A DNA stretch of 64,000 nt from Natronospira proteinivora (GTDB lineage Bacteria > Pseudomonadota > Gammaproteobacteria > Natronospirales > Natronospiraceae). Both the position numbers and the translations under genes were made by a program. Positions 36,286 through 44,014 of this stretch are shown here, one piece after another. The notes beneath the pieces were generated by a model. That model saw only the letters and a program-made list of their open reading frames with translations, did not search any database and had not been told where the DNA came from. Location: the NCBI RefSeq assembly GCF_024170465.1, contig NZ_JALJYF010000002.1:124001-188000 (forward strand), written 5' to 3'. How positions within the stretch are numbered: the stretch's first letter is position 1; each line of letters starts with the position of its first letter.

Positions 36286-36957
36286 TCAAAGCCGTTCACC
36301 CGCGCGGGTATGTAGCCGCAACGCTTCGACGGGGATTCTCCAGGTATCGGAGCTAAAACCACCTGATGGATGGCGAATATGTACGGCTTGAGCCGAGTGG
36401 TCATCCGTGGAGAGTTTCCTTATATGGCTGCCTTTCCCTTCTTTGCCAATAAGATTGGTCTGCCTGATATTGTAGTCCTTCGAGCGTTTCTTCCATTCTG
36501 AGTGCACAAGCCACCCCAGGCCGACGACGCAGTCTGGCCTAAGCGTCTCAAATGTATCTTTGAAGCAGCGCCAGCCCCACTCGAGCTCTTCGCTCGTTGG
36601 ATCCTTTCTAGCGGCATCTGCCACTACAGCCGGCACATAGTTCACCAAGGCAATGGAATGCCAGAATTGCTTGCGCTCGTCGTCACAGGTATCTTCTACT
36701 GGCTTTCCCAACCCTACCTGCTGAATACGGGTCCAGAAAGCGTTCCTTTCGCGGCGTTCGACACCAAATTTCTTTGTATCCTCGATCAAATGCTGCGCGT
36801 CTACTTCGGAGTCATGGCTCCAGTACGCTGAAAGGCCGACAAACATTAATTTGAGCCCGAAGATATTATCCGGGCTTTCAAACAAATCGCCTTTCCATGG
36901 TTCGATTTGGGTTTTGGATGAGAAATCAACTTTATTGGCCACTTTACGCAGCTCCAT
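36286..36957 (-). CDS. Uncharacterised protein, possibly uracil-DNA-glycosylase-like fold
   Basis: 223 aa. Segments LKLMFVGLSAYW near the N terminus, FWHSIALVNYVPAV in the middle and FETLRPDCVVGLGWLV later resemble, in order and type, blocks of UDG-superfamily proteins of unknown activity. I do not see a confirmed catalytic motif, so function is left open. The ATG follows AAGGATACG, 9 bases after the tandem-AAA stop, so it is in the operon with the ATPase and the 62-aa protein. Next to a DNA-related ATPase, a base-sensing role is possible. Confidence 0.5.
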   Translation of the reverse strand: MELRKVANKVDFSSKTQIEPWKGDLFESPDNIFGLKLMFVGLSAYWSHDSEVDAQHLIEDTKKFGVERRERNAFWTRIQQVGLGKPVEDTCDDERKQFWHSIALVNYVPAVVADAARKDPTSEELEWGWRCFKDTFETLRPDCVVGLGWLVHSEWKKRSKDYNIRQTNLIGKEGKGSHIRKLSTDDHSAQAVHIRHPSGGFSSDTWRIPVEALRLHTRAGERL

Positions 36958-36966
36958 TCGTATCCT

Positions 36967-39105
36967 TTAAACAAGAGCGAGGAACCCCATTCCTGGCGAT
37001 TCCAGTTGCCTTCCACGTCTCTGTTCCATCAAGACTCTCTTAAGAGCACCCGAATTCAATTCAATCCCACGAACAAGAGCCTGACGCCGGGCCACATTGA
37101 AATCCCCCGGGGCCACAGGCCCAATCTGCTTGAACTGCGCCAAGTCAGCCTCGCTGGGCTCTTGCCCTTCTTGGGCTCTCAGCGTCGCCCGCGCCATATC
37201 CACCACCTGTTCAGGCTTCAGCCAATCCAGCTTGATGCGCCAGTCGAAGCGGCGCATGGCGGCGGGGTCCAGATGGTCTATGCGGTTGGTGGCTGCGATG
37301 AAGATGCCGGGGAAGGTTTCCATTTGCTGGAGGATTTCGTTGGTGAGGCTGACTTGCCATTGTTGGCTGGTGCCTTCCCGGTTGGCGACGAGGCTGTCGG
37401 CTTCGTCCAGCATGAGCACTCCCTGTTCACGGCGGGCTTGTTCGAAGAGGCGGCGAACGTTTTGTTCGTTTTCGCCTACGAAGCAGCCTAGCAGTTGGGC
37501 AGCGGATTTGCTGACCAGGGGGAGATCGAGGCGTTCGGCCAGGTAGTGGGCGAAGGCGGTCTTGCCGGTGCCAGGTGGGCCGTGGAGGAGAATGCGGCCC
37601 ATTCGGCTGCGGGCCAGGCCGTTGGCGATGGGTTCGATGTCGGTGTCCGGGTTGAGCCATTTGAGACTGTAGGGGGCGTTGTCGTTATGGGGGGGCTGGT
37701 AACGCTGGCCGTGAATGACCCGAAGGCGATGGTCGAGCAGGCGTTCCAGGCTGGCTTCGGTGGATGCCGGATGACTGGTGGCGAGGCTTTGGCTGGCCCT
37801 GGCCAGTATTTCCACATCGGCGGCGGTGATGTCCGGGGTCCGGGTCAGGTAACGGCCCAGGCGGGTTTCTGCCAGGTGCTCGGGCAGTTGTCGGCGGACC
37901 AGGCGCTCACGGGTGGGTTTGTTGGCCTGTGGCATGTCGATGACCAGGTCGAAGCGGCGCAGGTGGGCCGGGTCAATGCGGGCCACGGAGTTGGTGATCC
38001 AGAGGGTGGGGACGGGATTGGATTCAAGGAAACGGTTCATCCAGCCCTTGCTGTGGTCAGCGCTGTCCTGGTTGCCAAGCCCCAGGTCACGGCCGAAGAC
38101 ATCCTCGATTTCATCGAAGATGATCAGGGGCCGCTTGGCGTGGGCGAGGATTTCCTGGGCCAGGCTCATGTCACGGGTTCGGGCGCTGGCATCATCCCCG
38201 GGCTGCAGGTCGGCGATCTCCCAGGCATCGGCGGCCAGTTCCCGGGCCATGAGGCGGGCGAATTCGCTTTTCCCGGTGCCGGGTGGCCCGGCGAGCAGGA
38301 CGTTGCAGTGGCCGGGGCTGGCGGCGTTATTGGATGGCTGTTCGCGGGCGGTGTTATCGCGGCGTTGGTAGGCGTGGGCCAGCCTGCTTCGGATCAGCTC
38401 GGCTTCCTGCTGCATGTACTGGAAGTCTTCCCAGGCCAGGCGGCTGGGGCGTGCGGGGTACATGGCATCGCGCAGGAAGTCTTCCAGATCCAGTTCCCGG
38501 GCACCGAGGGCGTCGATCAGCCCGGTCCGGATGCCGAGCCGGGAGCAGAAGGGGAAGTTGGAGCCGTCCATCAGGCTGATCAAGCCAGCCCGACGCAAGA
38601 CGCCATCCGATCGCAGACAGGCCGCCACGCCGGAAGCTGAAGCCTGCAGGCCGGTGCTGATGGCCTCGATCAAGGCGTGCTGTGGGGCCTGGGGATAGAG
38701 GGCGTCGATGAGCATTCGCGCGGTGGGGTCGGCTCGGGTGATGACGAGAAAGCCCAGTGCATCGCGCTCCAGCGGGGTCAGCCCCAGCTTTTCTCGCAGG
38801 CTTTCGAGATTGCGGGCAAAGCGGCCCCCCGGGCGAATCCGGGCCGCCTGCAGACGCTGGGCGCGATCACTTAGCAGGTGCTGAATCTCGGCCGCTTCCA
38901 GGGCCTGGTGGGTTTCGATCCCCATTTCATCCAACAGGCTGTGCAAGGGGCGGCGATCGTCCTGCAGCAGCAGATGGATGCGGCCCCGCCGAGCCAGGAG
39001 AAGGTTGAGTAGCCAGGTGGCGGTCAGGGCCGAGAAGTGCTGAGAACGACCCTCCGCCGCCCTGGATTGGGCCTTGATGCGTTCCAGGAATGCCTGGGGA
39101 GACAT
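36967..39105 (-). CDS. Tandem AAA+ ATPase, second copy type
   Basis: 712 aa. A helical N-terminal region of about 260 residues precedes two AAA domains: Walker A GPPGTGKS (273-280) with Walker B IIFDEIEDVFGRD, then GPPGTGKT (about 510) with CFVGENEQNVRR and VLMLDEADSLV. Arginine finger-like HLRRFD and AMRRFD segments are present in both. It shares layout and many motifs with the protein at 11334-13412, including EIEDVFGRDL and a C-terminal GFLA, but its N terminus differs. The ATG has AGGAGG upstream, nine bases after the 62-aa gene. Membership in the WYL regulon is inferred from the operator at 39431. Confidence 0.85.
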   Translation of the reverse strand: MSPQAFLERIKAQSRAAEGRSQHFSALTATWLLNLLLARRGRIHLLLQDDRRPLHSLLDEMGIETHQALEAAEIQHLLSDRAQRLQAARIRPGGRFARNLESLREKLGLTPLERDALGFLVITRADPTARMLIDALYPQAPQHALIEAISTGLQASASGVAACLRSDGVLRRAGLISLMDGSNFPFCSRLGIRTGLIDALGARELDLEDFLRDAMYPARPSRLAWEDFQYMQQEAELIRSRLAHAYQRRDNTAREQPSNNAASPGHCNVLLAGPPGTGKSEFARLMARELAADAWEIADLQPGDDASARTRDMSLAQEILAHAKRPLIIFDEIEDVFGRDLGLGNQDSADHSKGWMNRFLESNPVPTLWITNSVARIDPAHLRRFDLVIDMPQANKPTRERLVRRQLPEHLAETRLGRYLTRTPDITAADVEILARASQSLATSHPASTEASLERLLDHRLRVIHGQRYQPPHNDNAPYSLKWLNPDTDIEPIANGLARSRMGRILLHGPPGTGKTAFAHYLAERLDLPLVSKSAAQLLGCFVGENEQNVRRLFEQARREQGVLMLDEADSLVANREGTSQQWQVSLTNEILQQMETFPGIFIAATNRIDHLDPAAMRRFDWRIKLDWLKPEQVVDMARATLRAQEGQEPSEADLAQFKQIGPVAPGDFNVARRQALVRGIELNSGALKRVLMEQRRGRQLESPGMGFLALV

Positions 39106-39114
39106 GACGGCCTC

Positions 39115-39303
39115 CTAGGCCAGCCGCTGGGCGCGGATGGTCTGGATGCGCTCGCGGTGGCCGGGGGCCTGTGGGGGCAGGATGCCCCGGTACCGGGCGT
39201 GGCCACCCTGGCCGTCATGGAGTCGGTAAAGGATGGTGACTTTCTCGCCAGTGGCGGCGAGTGTGGCCTGGTGGCCGGTCTCGAAGCGGTTTTGTGTATT
39301 CAT
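39115..39303 (-). CDS. Small protein (62 aa) ahead of the tandem-AAA gene
   Basis: Short protein MNTQNRFETGHQATLAATGE, followed by VTILYRL and RYRGILPPQ, then a basic tail. Short alternating hydrophobic stretches suggest a small beta-barrel. The ATG at 39303 follows CAGGGGTGG; a longer open frame to 39561 would cross the operator and has no ribosome binding site. The stop codon (TAG) runs into the AGGAGG of the AAA gene. No family recognised; probably an accessory or adaptor of the ATPase. Confidence 0.6.
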   Translation of the reverse strand: MNTQNRFETGHQATLAATGEKVTILYRLHDGQGGHARYRGILPPQAPGHRERIQTIRAQRLA

Positions 39304-39430
39304 GAGCGCCACCCCTGTAGGTCGAAATTGGCTGAACCGAAAACGGGGCGACACACCCCACCGCGTCCCTGCCAGGCGAGCTCCGCCCAGCGGGTGGGAT
39401 GTGTCGCAGGTTTCAGCGTAGGTGGGGGTG

Positions 39431-39447
39431 GCGACAGCTGATGTCGC
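39431..39447. promoter_or_regulatory. 17-bp operator-like inverted repeat, copy 4
   Basis: GCGACA-GCTGA-TGTCGC with perfect arms. It lies in a divergent intergenic region, 128 bases from the 62-aa gene on the left and 129 bases from the gene at 39576 on the right, so it may control both directions. Confidence 0.8.
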
Positions 39448-39575
39448 GCGCCGTTGGCACGCTGAAAAGCATTCAAGGGCAGCTCTTTCAGGGCTAAGCC
39501 TTGCACTTTTCACCGCGCCGCCGAGACGAGGTGGCCTGTTGAGCTGCGGAGCCCCACACAATCCGGGCCACCATC

Positions 39576-40439
39576 ATGAAAACTTCTCATACAAATCAAA
39601 TTGAAGTCCTGGTCCACTCGCTACGCACACTCTGTGGCCTCTCAAGTCGACAGCTGGGGCGGGCTGACGAACGTATTCGATGCCGCAAGATCAAGGAAGG
39701 TGTCTCATGGCTACACGATCTGACCACGAGCGGGACAATCCTGGCCATATTGCTTCGGCTTGCCAGGGCTAAAGGGCCTGATGAGGCTATCTGGCAAGTT
39801 CGCTGCCTGTTTAATGGCCCGCGTTGCAAAGACAGTGAGCCGGTTAAGCAGGCTATTGAGAATAGCAACCGATTTTGGGGTTGGTCTCCGCCCGATCAGC
39901 CTCTCTGTTACATTCTCGACATCGAACTCTTCCACGCCTGCCGGGAGCTCCCGGCAACCCAGGACTTCGTGGACCTACTTGAAAATACTGCCAGCCCGCG
40001 CCACGCGGCCATGCTGGCATCATGGATTTTGACCGCCCCGGCACAATCGCTCAATCAGACCCCCGCCGTGAGGCTATTCGGGAAGATTGTGCGTCGATTT
40101 GGAGATGATCGGATGTGCCCTGCCCAATTGGCAGCCGCGCAGAGGGACTGGTCTCAGGCAACTCTATTCGAAGCCGACCACTTCCGTATGATCCAGCGGA
40201 TTTACCAGACTATTGAAAAACTGGAAGACCCCGAATTGATGCACGGTTTCTCAAAAATCTCACGGCAAATCCCGCAGCCTGAGACTCGATATGAAACGAT
40301 TCTGAAACTGCCCGGAATCACCGATCTCACCCGCCGTCGAGAGCTCATGCGTTTTGCGGCGCAACTAAAAAGCAACAATAGGAGCCTGCGGCAGAAGGCC
40401 ATTCGAAACGCCTTGAAGCCGCAACTCGGAGTCGACTAG
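39576..40439 (+). CDS. Hypothetical 287-aa protein
   Basis: Soluble, mostly helical and basic at both ends (IRCRKIKEGVSWLHDLTTS; KSNNRSLRQKAIRNALK). No domain recognised and no transmembrane segment. The ATG at 39576 has no good ribosome binding site, and an internal start is possible. It is divergent from the tandem-AAA operon across the 17-bp operator, which suggests that it belongs to the same regulon. Confidence 0.6.
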   Translation: MKTSHTNQIEVLVHSLRTLCGLSSRQLGRADERIRCRKIKEGVSWLHDLTTSGTILAILLRLARAKGPDEAIWQVRCLFNGPRCKDSEPVKQAIENSNRFWGWSPPDQPLCYILDIELFHACRELPATQDFVDLLENTASPRHAAMLASWILTAPAQSLNQTPAVRLFGKIVRRFGDDRMCPAQLAAAQRDWSQATLFEADHFRMIQRIYQTIEKLEDPELMHGFSKISRQIPQPETRYETILKLPGITDLTRRRELMRFAAQLKSNNRSLRQKAIRNALKPQLGVD

Positions 40440-40442
40440 CAG

Positions 40443-41009
40443 CTAGGTCGGTATCAGACGCCAGCTGGAAGCTTCAAAGAACGCTTCGCCAGTGCTGAAC
40501 GGACAGTCTCCATTCTGACTAACCAGCTTAGCGTCATCCCATAGGGTGATTAGCTTGCGGAGTTCGCCTTTCAAATCCACCAAGAGTTCCTCATCGAGGA
40601 GGCGCTCCACTTCCTGCGCAGACAGGCAGGGGCCCCAGAGCGGACTAATATGAGCTTTTTCTTCCAATGGCAGAGTTGCCCAGCCGAGGCCGAGGTGCTT
40701 TAGAACCGCCTTGGGGAGCCTCTTTACATCAGGATGCCACTTAGCATCGTTCTCAGGAATCTGGGCAACAACCGCGTCTGAAGACAACTCCACCTGATAC
40801 GCCTGCCCTTCGATATCCAGTGCCTCTGGATCGGGGCCCGCAAACACCGAGTGCCGCCGGTTAGGCATATCCTCGGGCCTCGCCCATTCCCAGAGATTAT
40901 CCACGATGTAGGGCACATTACCGGGCGGACGACGAGTGGATTTCGATTTCTGATACTCGAAGATACTACTGTCGGTTTTATTCGTCTTTCTATACAGCTT
41001 AATGCTCAA
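40443..41009 (-). CDS. Hypothetical 188-aa protein paired with GIY-YIG gene
   Basis: Starts at TTG after GGAGAGG. The N-terminal block SIKLYRKTNKT and RRPPGNVPYIVDNLWEWARPEDMPNRRHSVFAGPDPEAL looks conserved, but I cannot name its family. It lies 49 bases downstream of the GIY-YIG nuclease gene in the same direction and nearly meets the convergent 39576 gene. It could be an immunity or partner protein of the nuclease. GC is intermediate. Confidence 0.55.
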   Translation of the reverse strand: MSIKLYRKTNKTDSSIFEYQKSKSTRRPPGNVPYIVDNLWEWARPEDMPNRRHSVFAGPDPEALDIEGQAYQVELSSDAVVAQIPENDAKWHPDVKRLPKAVLKHLGLGWATLPLEEKAHISPLWGPCLSAQEVERLLDEELLVDLKGELRKLITLWDDAKLVSQNGDCPFSTGEAFFEASSWRLIPT

Positions 41010-41058
41010 TGTACCTCTCCATGGTGACCTAGAAACAACTCCGCACTCTCAAACCTAG

Positions 41059-41511
41059 CTAGCCGCTTGAGCCGAACCGGGACCGAAAAATATCCAAAAA
41101 CTCTTGAAATAGACCGACTCGCTCTGCTGCATCTTCTGCGGATTCGCCATCTTCAATAGCAACTTCCTCACCATATATGACAATCGTGGGTGTTTTACCA
41201 CCCCCACCCATATTCCCAACAAGACGAGGCTCATGTTGGGCGATTTTATGAATCTCCCATGCCCGCAGTTCATCATAATGCACTCCTTCGCGAGGAATCT
41301 GATAATGGATCTCGTGAATATCTGGCAGATACACCTTTGGTTTAGATCTATGGTTCGCGGCCCGACGATATAAATTATTTGTTATCCCGATATAATCGAT
41401 TCCGTTACCGGGTGCAACAAATCGATACATTGCCCACTGCTGGGGCAACGTCGAATAGCTAAAATCCTTGCGCCATACACGTGGTTTTCCGCGGGGAAAG
41501 GGAGATTGCAT
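41059..41511 (-). CDS. GIY-YIG nuclease domain protein
   Basis: 150 aa. MYRFV (from residue 28) and DYIGITNNLYRRAANH (from residue 38) match the GIY-YIG nuclease core, with the expected arginine after the YIG element. A glycine-rich MGGGGKT segment follows. The ATG has AGGAGG upstream. Stand-alone GIY-YIG proteins act in repair, mobile elements or defence; here the partner gene at 40443 is unknown. No 17-bp site lies upstream. Confidence 0.75.
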   Translation of the reverse strand: MQSPFPRGKPRVWRKDFSYSTLPQQWAMYRFVAPGNGIDYIGITNNLYRRAANHRSKPKVYLPDIHEIHYQIPREGVHYDELRAWEIHKIAQHEPRLVGNMGGGGKTPTIVIYGEEVAIEDGESAEDAAERVGLFQEFLDIFRSRFGSSG

Positions 41512-41633
41512 AAATCCTCCTAGTGAGGATATCCAAGTGGAGATATAAACAATTTACGATCAGCAATACTATCCTCTATATGCGCTACGGCGTGACGCTC
41601 CACATCTACCAAATAGCAAATAATGGATCAATG

Positions 41634-42287
41634 TTATAGAACCACCGGATAATAAGCCTCACCCCAATAATCCTGGTCATTATCCATCATGATCTCGATA
41701 ATAACTGGGACGAGGTCGCCCAGGATCTGGTTGGCGTCGGCAAGCTGCTGCCGATTGACCTGGCTGTTCCAGGTGGCTCCGCCGTGGACAAGCTGGTTTC
41801 TCAGTGTGTAAAGGCGGCTAAAGACAATGCCGAGGATTTTGGCGGTGTTTTGCCTGGCCAACGATTTCTGGGCGGCGATGCGGGCGCTCCGAAATTCCTG
41901 CTCCCAATCTTCGGCCCCTTCAATGCCGTTCAGGTGATCCCAGTAGGGCTGAAACACGAACTGGTTGTCGAGCAGGACACGAATGGCCTGGGGATATTGC
42001 TGCCATACGATGCCGGATAGCCGACCTCCCGCGTCCAGGCGGACAATGCGTTCCAGAAATTCACCGAGGCGCCGGCCTTCGGCGATACGGATTTCACCAG
42101 TGTCATTGGCATAAGCTGCGTTAAAGGCGATCCAGAGAAAGATGAAACGACCGTCCAGGTCGTCCTCGCACTGCTCGGCACGGTTAAGCCAGCTCAGGGC
42201 GCGGTGCACGCGCAGGCTCAGGTTTTCCGGATAGCCATCACGCTCGGCGCGCTGGCGTTCCTTGAGTTCGGTGTATCCCTTACCCAC
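41634..42287 (-). CDS. HEPN-domain protein (Apea-like)
   Basis: About 217 aa. The helical sequence SLRVHRALSWLNRAEQCEDDLDGRFIFLWIAFNAAY at the start and RLYTLRNQLVHGGATW near the end give an Rx4H motif (RNQLVH), typical of HEPN RNase-type domains. HEPN proteins are common toxins and effectors in defence islands. The frame is open to 42308, but GTG at 42287 follows AGGGAG and is preferred. No antitoxin gene (MNT or similar) is adjacent. Confidence 0.68.
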   Translation of the reverse strand: MGKGYTELKERQRAERDGYPENLSLRVHRALSWLNRAEQCEDDLDGRFIFLWIAFNAAYANDTGEIRIAEGRRLGEFLERIVRLDAGGRLSGIVWQQYPQAIRVLLDNQFVFQPYWDHLNGIEGAEDWEQEFRSARIAAQKSLARQNTAKILGIVFSRLYTLRNQLVHGGATWNSQVNRQQLADANQILGDLVPVIIEIMMDNDQDYWGEAYYPVVL

Positions 42288-42500
42288 GTTCACGCTCCCT
42301 GCCATCAACTGAATTTAACAGACTGCCCGATGCTAGCAGGCATTACATCCCCTCGAACATAGCACCCTCGATTTGACCCATTAATCCCAAACGATCAATA
42401 TTTTCTCCAACTTAAGCTTATCGATTAGCATCACCACTTAGCACATGCATGATGTTGCGCCCCGCTCAGGACCCAGTTTAAGCAATCCGAAGGAAGCACT

Positions 42501-43883
42501 ATGTCAAACAAGACAGAAAAGACCACCATCGATCACATTGAAGCGTTACTTTCTGACCCGAATTTCCGAAAAGCTTCCTCATATGATCGATTCCAGAATA
42601 TTTTTCATGTTCTGGAACTAAATGAGGTTTACCACAACCGGCTCATTGCTTGGCTATTGGATTCGCATCAGGGCCATGGATTCGGCACTCGGGTGCTGCG
42701 AGAGTTCTTAAAGAGCGCTATTCAACACGCAGATGATTTCTCAGAGCAAAAGGGCGTATCAAAAAAAGGATTTTGGTCCGAATGGCGATTATCGGATATG
42801 GATGCACATTCCCTGGAAGACACCATGGTCTTCACAGAGCATTCGTTTGAGGAAGGTGATGGAAGAACACTGCGATCTGACATTCTATTAATGAACCCTG
42901 GCCAGCAATTTACATTAGCCATCGAGGTAAAAACCGGGGCAAGGTTCGGAGATAACCAACTTGAGATGTATGAGCGCTGGGCTGCTTCAGAAGATGGGCA
43001 TAATCGCGGCGTCATTGTTCTCGACTATAACGAGATGCTGATGACAGGAGAAACAGGACAAATAACAGAACCCGGCTACTTCTCCCCGATGGGCTTCTCC
43101 CCACTAACAGAACTCCTTAAGCAAATCATCGATGAAAAACCTGAACTCAACGTTACTGACAGCGTTATCCGACAATGGATAAATCACATGGAAGACACGG
43201 ACAAGAGCTACCCCGAGGTAGCTGAAAACCTTGTCCCCTTAAGGACAAACCTGAAGGCTTCCCACCAGGAACCCATTGACGAAATAAATAAAGCAATGAA
43301 TAGTCACTCCACATATGACCTCGCAAGAAATAGAAGTCGAGAATTAAAAAAAGAGGGCACCTACGGCGATGACGCACTACGGCTCGCCTACTTCGCTTAC
43401 CGATATCAACACACCATGGAAATGCTCACCTCAAGCAAGGTATTTGAGGGCGTCATAGAAAAATTCAGACAGATACCAAAAAGTGCAGCAGAAGCTTACA
43501 CTTCAGACTTGGCGATATCCCCTAAAGCACTGGAATCTTTCTGCAAGCCCCTGGGCGGCTCTGCCTGGATAAATTTCAGGCTCGACAAAATAGAATTGGA
43601 TGGAAAGAAACGCACGACGAGGCCTGAAACCGCAAATAATCCCGGGCCGGGTAGACTGCAACTCCACCTCGAGCTACCGGAAGGCTTGCTCAGTGGGGAT
43701 TTCAAAAGGGACGAGTGGAAAAAAGTCCTCGAGAAACTGAAAAATCGAGAAAAGCCAAAGGATCCTCTCTCAGCGACAGAAACCCACTGGTTTCATATAA
43801 CTCGCTGGACTGGAAGAGAAGGCGAGGATTTCCCGGCGTGGGTCGAGACTCAAGTCAAAAAGCTGACTCAACTCCTCCATTGA
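42501..43883 (+). CDS. PDDEXK_4 (PF14281-type) nuclease family protein, second paralogue
   Basis: 460 aa. FQNIFHVLELNEVYHNRLIAWLLDSHQGHGFGTRVLREFL, the core LRSDILLMNPGQQFTLAIEVKTGARFGDNQLEMY (Asp, then E-x-K) and NNPGPGRLQLHLELPEG match the protein at 18346-19803 block by block. The ATG has AAGGAAG upstream. The two paralogues lie on either side of the Dnd cassette in the same orientation. It ends 34 bases before the operator of recCBD. Confidence 0.85.
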   Translation: MSNKTEKTTIDHIEALLSDPNFRKASSYDRFQNIFHVLELNEVYHNRLIAWLLDSHQGHGFGTRVLREFLKSAIQHADDFSEQKGVSKKGFWSEWRLSDMDAHSLEDTMVFTEHSFEEGDGRTLRSDILLMNPGQQFTLAIEVKTGARFGDNQLEMYERWAASEDGHNRGVIVLDYNEMLMTGETGQITEPGYFSPMGFSPLTELLKQIIDEKPELNVTDSVIRQWINHMEDTDKSYPEVAENLVPLRTNLKASHQEPIDEINKAMNSHSTYDLARNRSRELKKEGTYGDDALRLAYFAYRYQHTMEMLTSSKVFEGVIEKFRQIPKSAAEAYTSDLAISPKALESFCKPLGGSAWINFRLDKIELDGKKRTTRPETANNPGPGRLQLHLELPEGLLSGDFKRDEWKKVLEKLKNREKPKDPLSATETHWFHITRWTGREGEDFPAWVETQVKKLTQLLH

Positions 43884-43916
43884 AAGGATTAATACCCAAG
43901 CCGAACAATCCCTTGA

Positions 43917-43933
43917 GCGACACGCTATGTCGC
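43917..43933. promoter_or_regulatory. 17-bp operator-like inverted repeat, copy 5
   Basis: GCGACA-CGCTA-TGTCGC with perfect arms, upstream of recC (82 bases before the chosen TTG start). It suggests that RecBCD supply is tied to the WYL regulator. Confidence 0.82.
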
Positions 43934-44014
43934 TTTCTTGGCGGATACTCATGGGATACCCGTTTGAGATAAGGTAAGCATCGATTGATTCCCGTTGGCA
44001 AAGGAGCCGCCCCG

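Noticed and set aside
36162-36404. 80-codon frame downstream of the UDG-like gene
   Set aside because: Overlaps the end of the UDG-like gene in another frame and lacks a ribosome binding site.
37495-38640. Long plus-strand frame opposite the second AAA gene (381 codons)
   Set aside because: Glycine/valine-rich shadow translation of a real AAA gene.
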